Positions 13,158-13,592 of a stretch of 13,592 nt of DNA are shown here, in pieces. A program made the translations under genes and the position numbers. The stretch is taken from NCBI GenBank assembly GCA_002415335.1, contig DHXL01000380.1:1-13592 (forward strand), in the 5' to 3' direction. Positions within the stretch are counted from its first letter, which is position 1. Every line of letters begins with the position of its first letter. This DNA comes from Oxalobacteraceae bacterium UBA5157 (GTDB lineage: Bacteria > Pseudomonadota > Gammaproteobacteria > Burkholderiales > Burkholderiaceae_D). Under the pieces are notes generated by a model. The model was not told the DNA's origin and ran no database searches. It was given only the letters and a program-made list of their open reading frames with translations.

Positions 13158-13592
13158 CTAGTTGATGTCTTTTAGCTGCGGCTGCGTGTGCAGGGCGCCG
13201 CCCAAGCCGGCCGCGCGGTATCTCGCCAGCGCTTCCAGGCAATAGTGCTGGAACCACAAACCGGTGAAGATGAAGACCAGCACATAGAGCCAGATCGACA
13301 CGCCGGCCAGCACCGGAAACAAGACGACGAACAGCGCCCCGCCCAGCCACAGCAAGGTTGGCGCCGCCCCCATCGCGCCGGTAATCGCGCCGATTATCAG
13401 CAACGGCCAGCGGTGGATGCGCAACAGATCGCGCAACTCTTGCGCATCCGCGTGTTCGGACAGCGCATCGTAAGCAATCACGCGGTAAGTCAGCCAGCCC
13501 CATAGCGCCGGTTGAATGATGAAGCCAAGCGGCGGGATGGCGGACAATGGAATCGTAATCAGCCATAGCACCACGAACACCACGAACGAGGA
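13158..13592 (-). CDS. EI24/CysZ-like membrane protein, 5' end outside the window
   Basis: The last 144 codons of an inner-membrane protein are visible; the frame continues past the right edge without a start that must be used. Hydrophobic segments lie at about visible residues 3-17, 20-40, 62-80, 83-105 and 100-116. Between them is the conserved-looking polar stretch YDALSEHADAQELRDLLRIHRWPLL, typical of EI24-domain proteins in betaproteobacteria. The tail is hydrophilic (QPQLKDIN). The family includes the sulfate transporter CysZ, but members of this bacterial group have no settled function, so I do not assign a substrate. It is the upstream gene of an operon with the cinA-like gene. Confidence 0.85.
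   Translation of the reverse strand, partial: SSFVVFVVLWLITIPLSAIPPLGFIIQPALWGWLTYRVIAYDALSEHADAQELRDLLRIHRWPLLIIGAITGAMGAAPTLLWLGGALFVVLFPVLAGVSIWLYVLVFIFTGLWFQHYCLEALARYRAAGLGGALHTQPQLKDIN

Noticed and set aside
13144..13566. Upstream extension of the cinA-like frame
   Set aside because: It lies over the EI24-like gene in a different frame and reads as Arg/Ala-rich noise.

Overview
The window looks like a stretch of ordinary chromosome from a betaproteobacterium, most likely Burkholderiales and plausibly Oxalobacteraceae. The evidence is moderately high GC with betaproteobacterial codon use, a polyhydroxyalkanoate (PHA) phasin of the short Burkholderiales type, an EI24-family membrane protein beside a CinA-like protein, and a DUF349 protein. 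The placement is inferred from protein style only. I see no insertion sequence, phage gene, CRISPR array, rRNA or tRNA.

Layout. Bases 1-605 hold the 5' part of a minus-strand gene that runs off the left edge. It encodes a protein with a charged eight-residue repeat. A gene-free 387-base stretch with several inverted repeats follows. Next on the minus strand are a half-size-type ABC exporter with fused membrane and ATPase domains (993-2753) and diacylglycerol kinase dgkA (2970-3368). An IclR-family regulator (3626-4420) diverges from dgkA. It converges on the penicillin-binding endopeptidase gene pbpG (4536-5654, minus), and a perfect 15-bp bidirectional terminator lies between them. Upstream of pbpG, a minus-strand pair encodes a DMT/EamA transporter and a hotdog thioesterase that overlap in a TGATG junction.

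The phasin gene phaP (7462-8025, plus) has a strong sigma70 promoter, a clear ribosome binding site and an intrinsic terminator. The poly-T tail of that terminator overlaps the stop codon of the convergent DUF349 gene (8115-10598, minus). A membrane diguanylate cyclase with a DctB-like periplasmic sensor (10811-12322, plus) diverges from the DUF349 gene. It converges, with only 17 bases between stop codons, on a cinA-like gene (12340-13143, minus). That gene follows an EI24-family gene cut by the right edge.

The genes do not form a single pathway. Several concern the envelope: DgkA recycles diacylglycerol, PbpG cuts peptidoglycan cross-links, and the ABC and DMT proteins are transporters. Others concern carbon storage and signalling: phasin, the IclR regulator and the diguanylate cyclase. 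The items most worth a second look are the repeat protein at the left edge, the DUF349 protein, the His/Lys repeat tract in PbpG, and the cyclase with a DctB-like sensor and an altered inhibitory site. I did not find a convincing undescribed multi-gene system.
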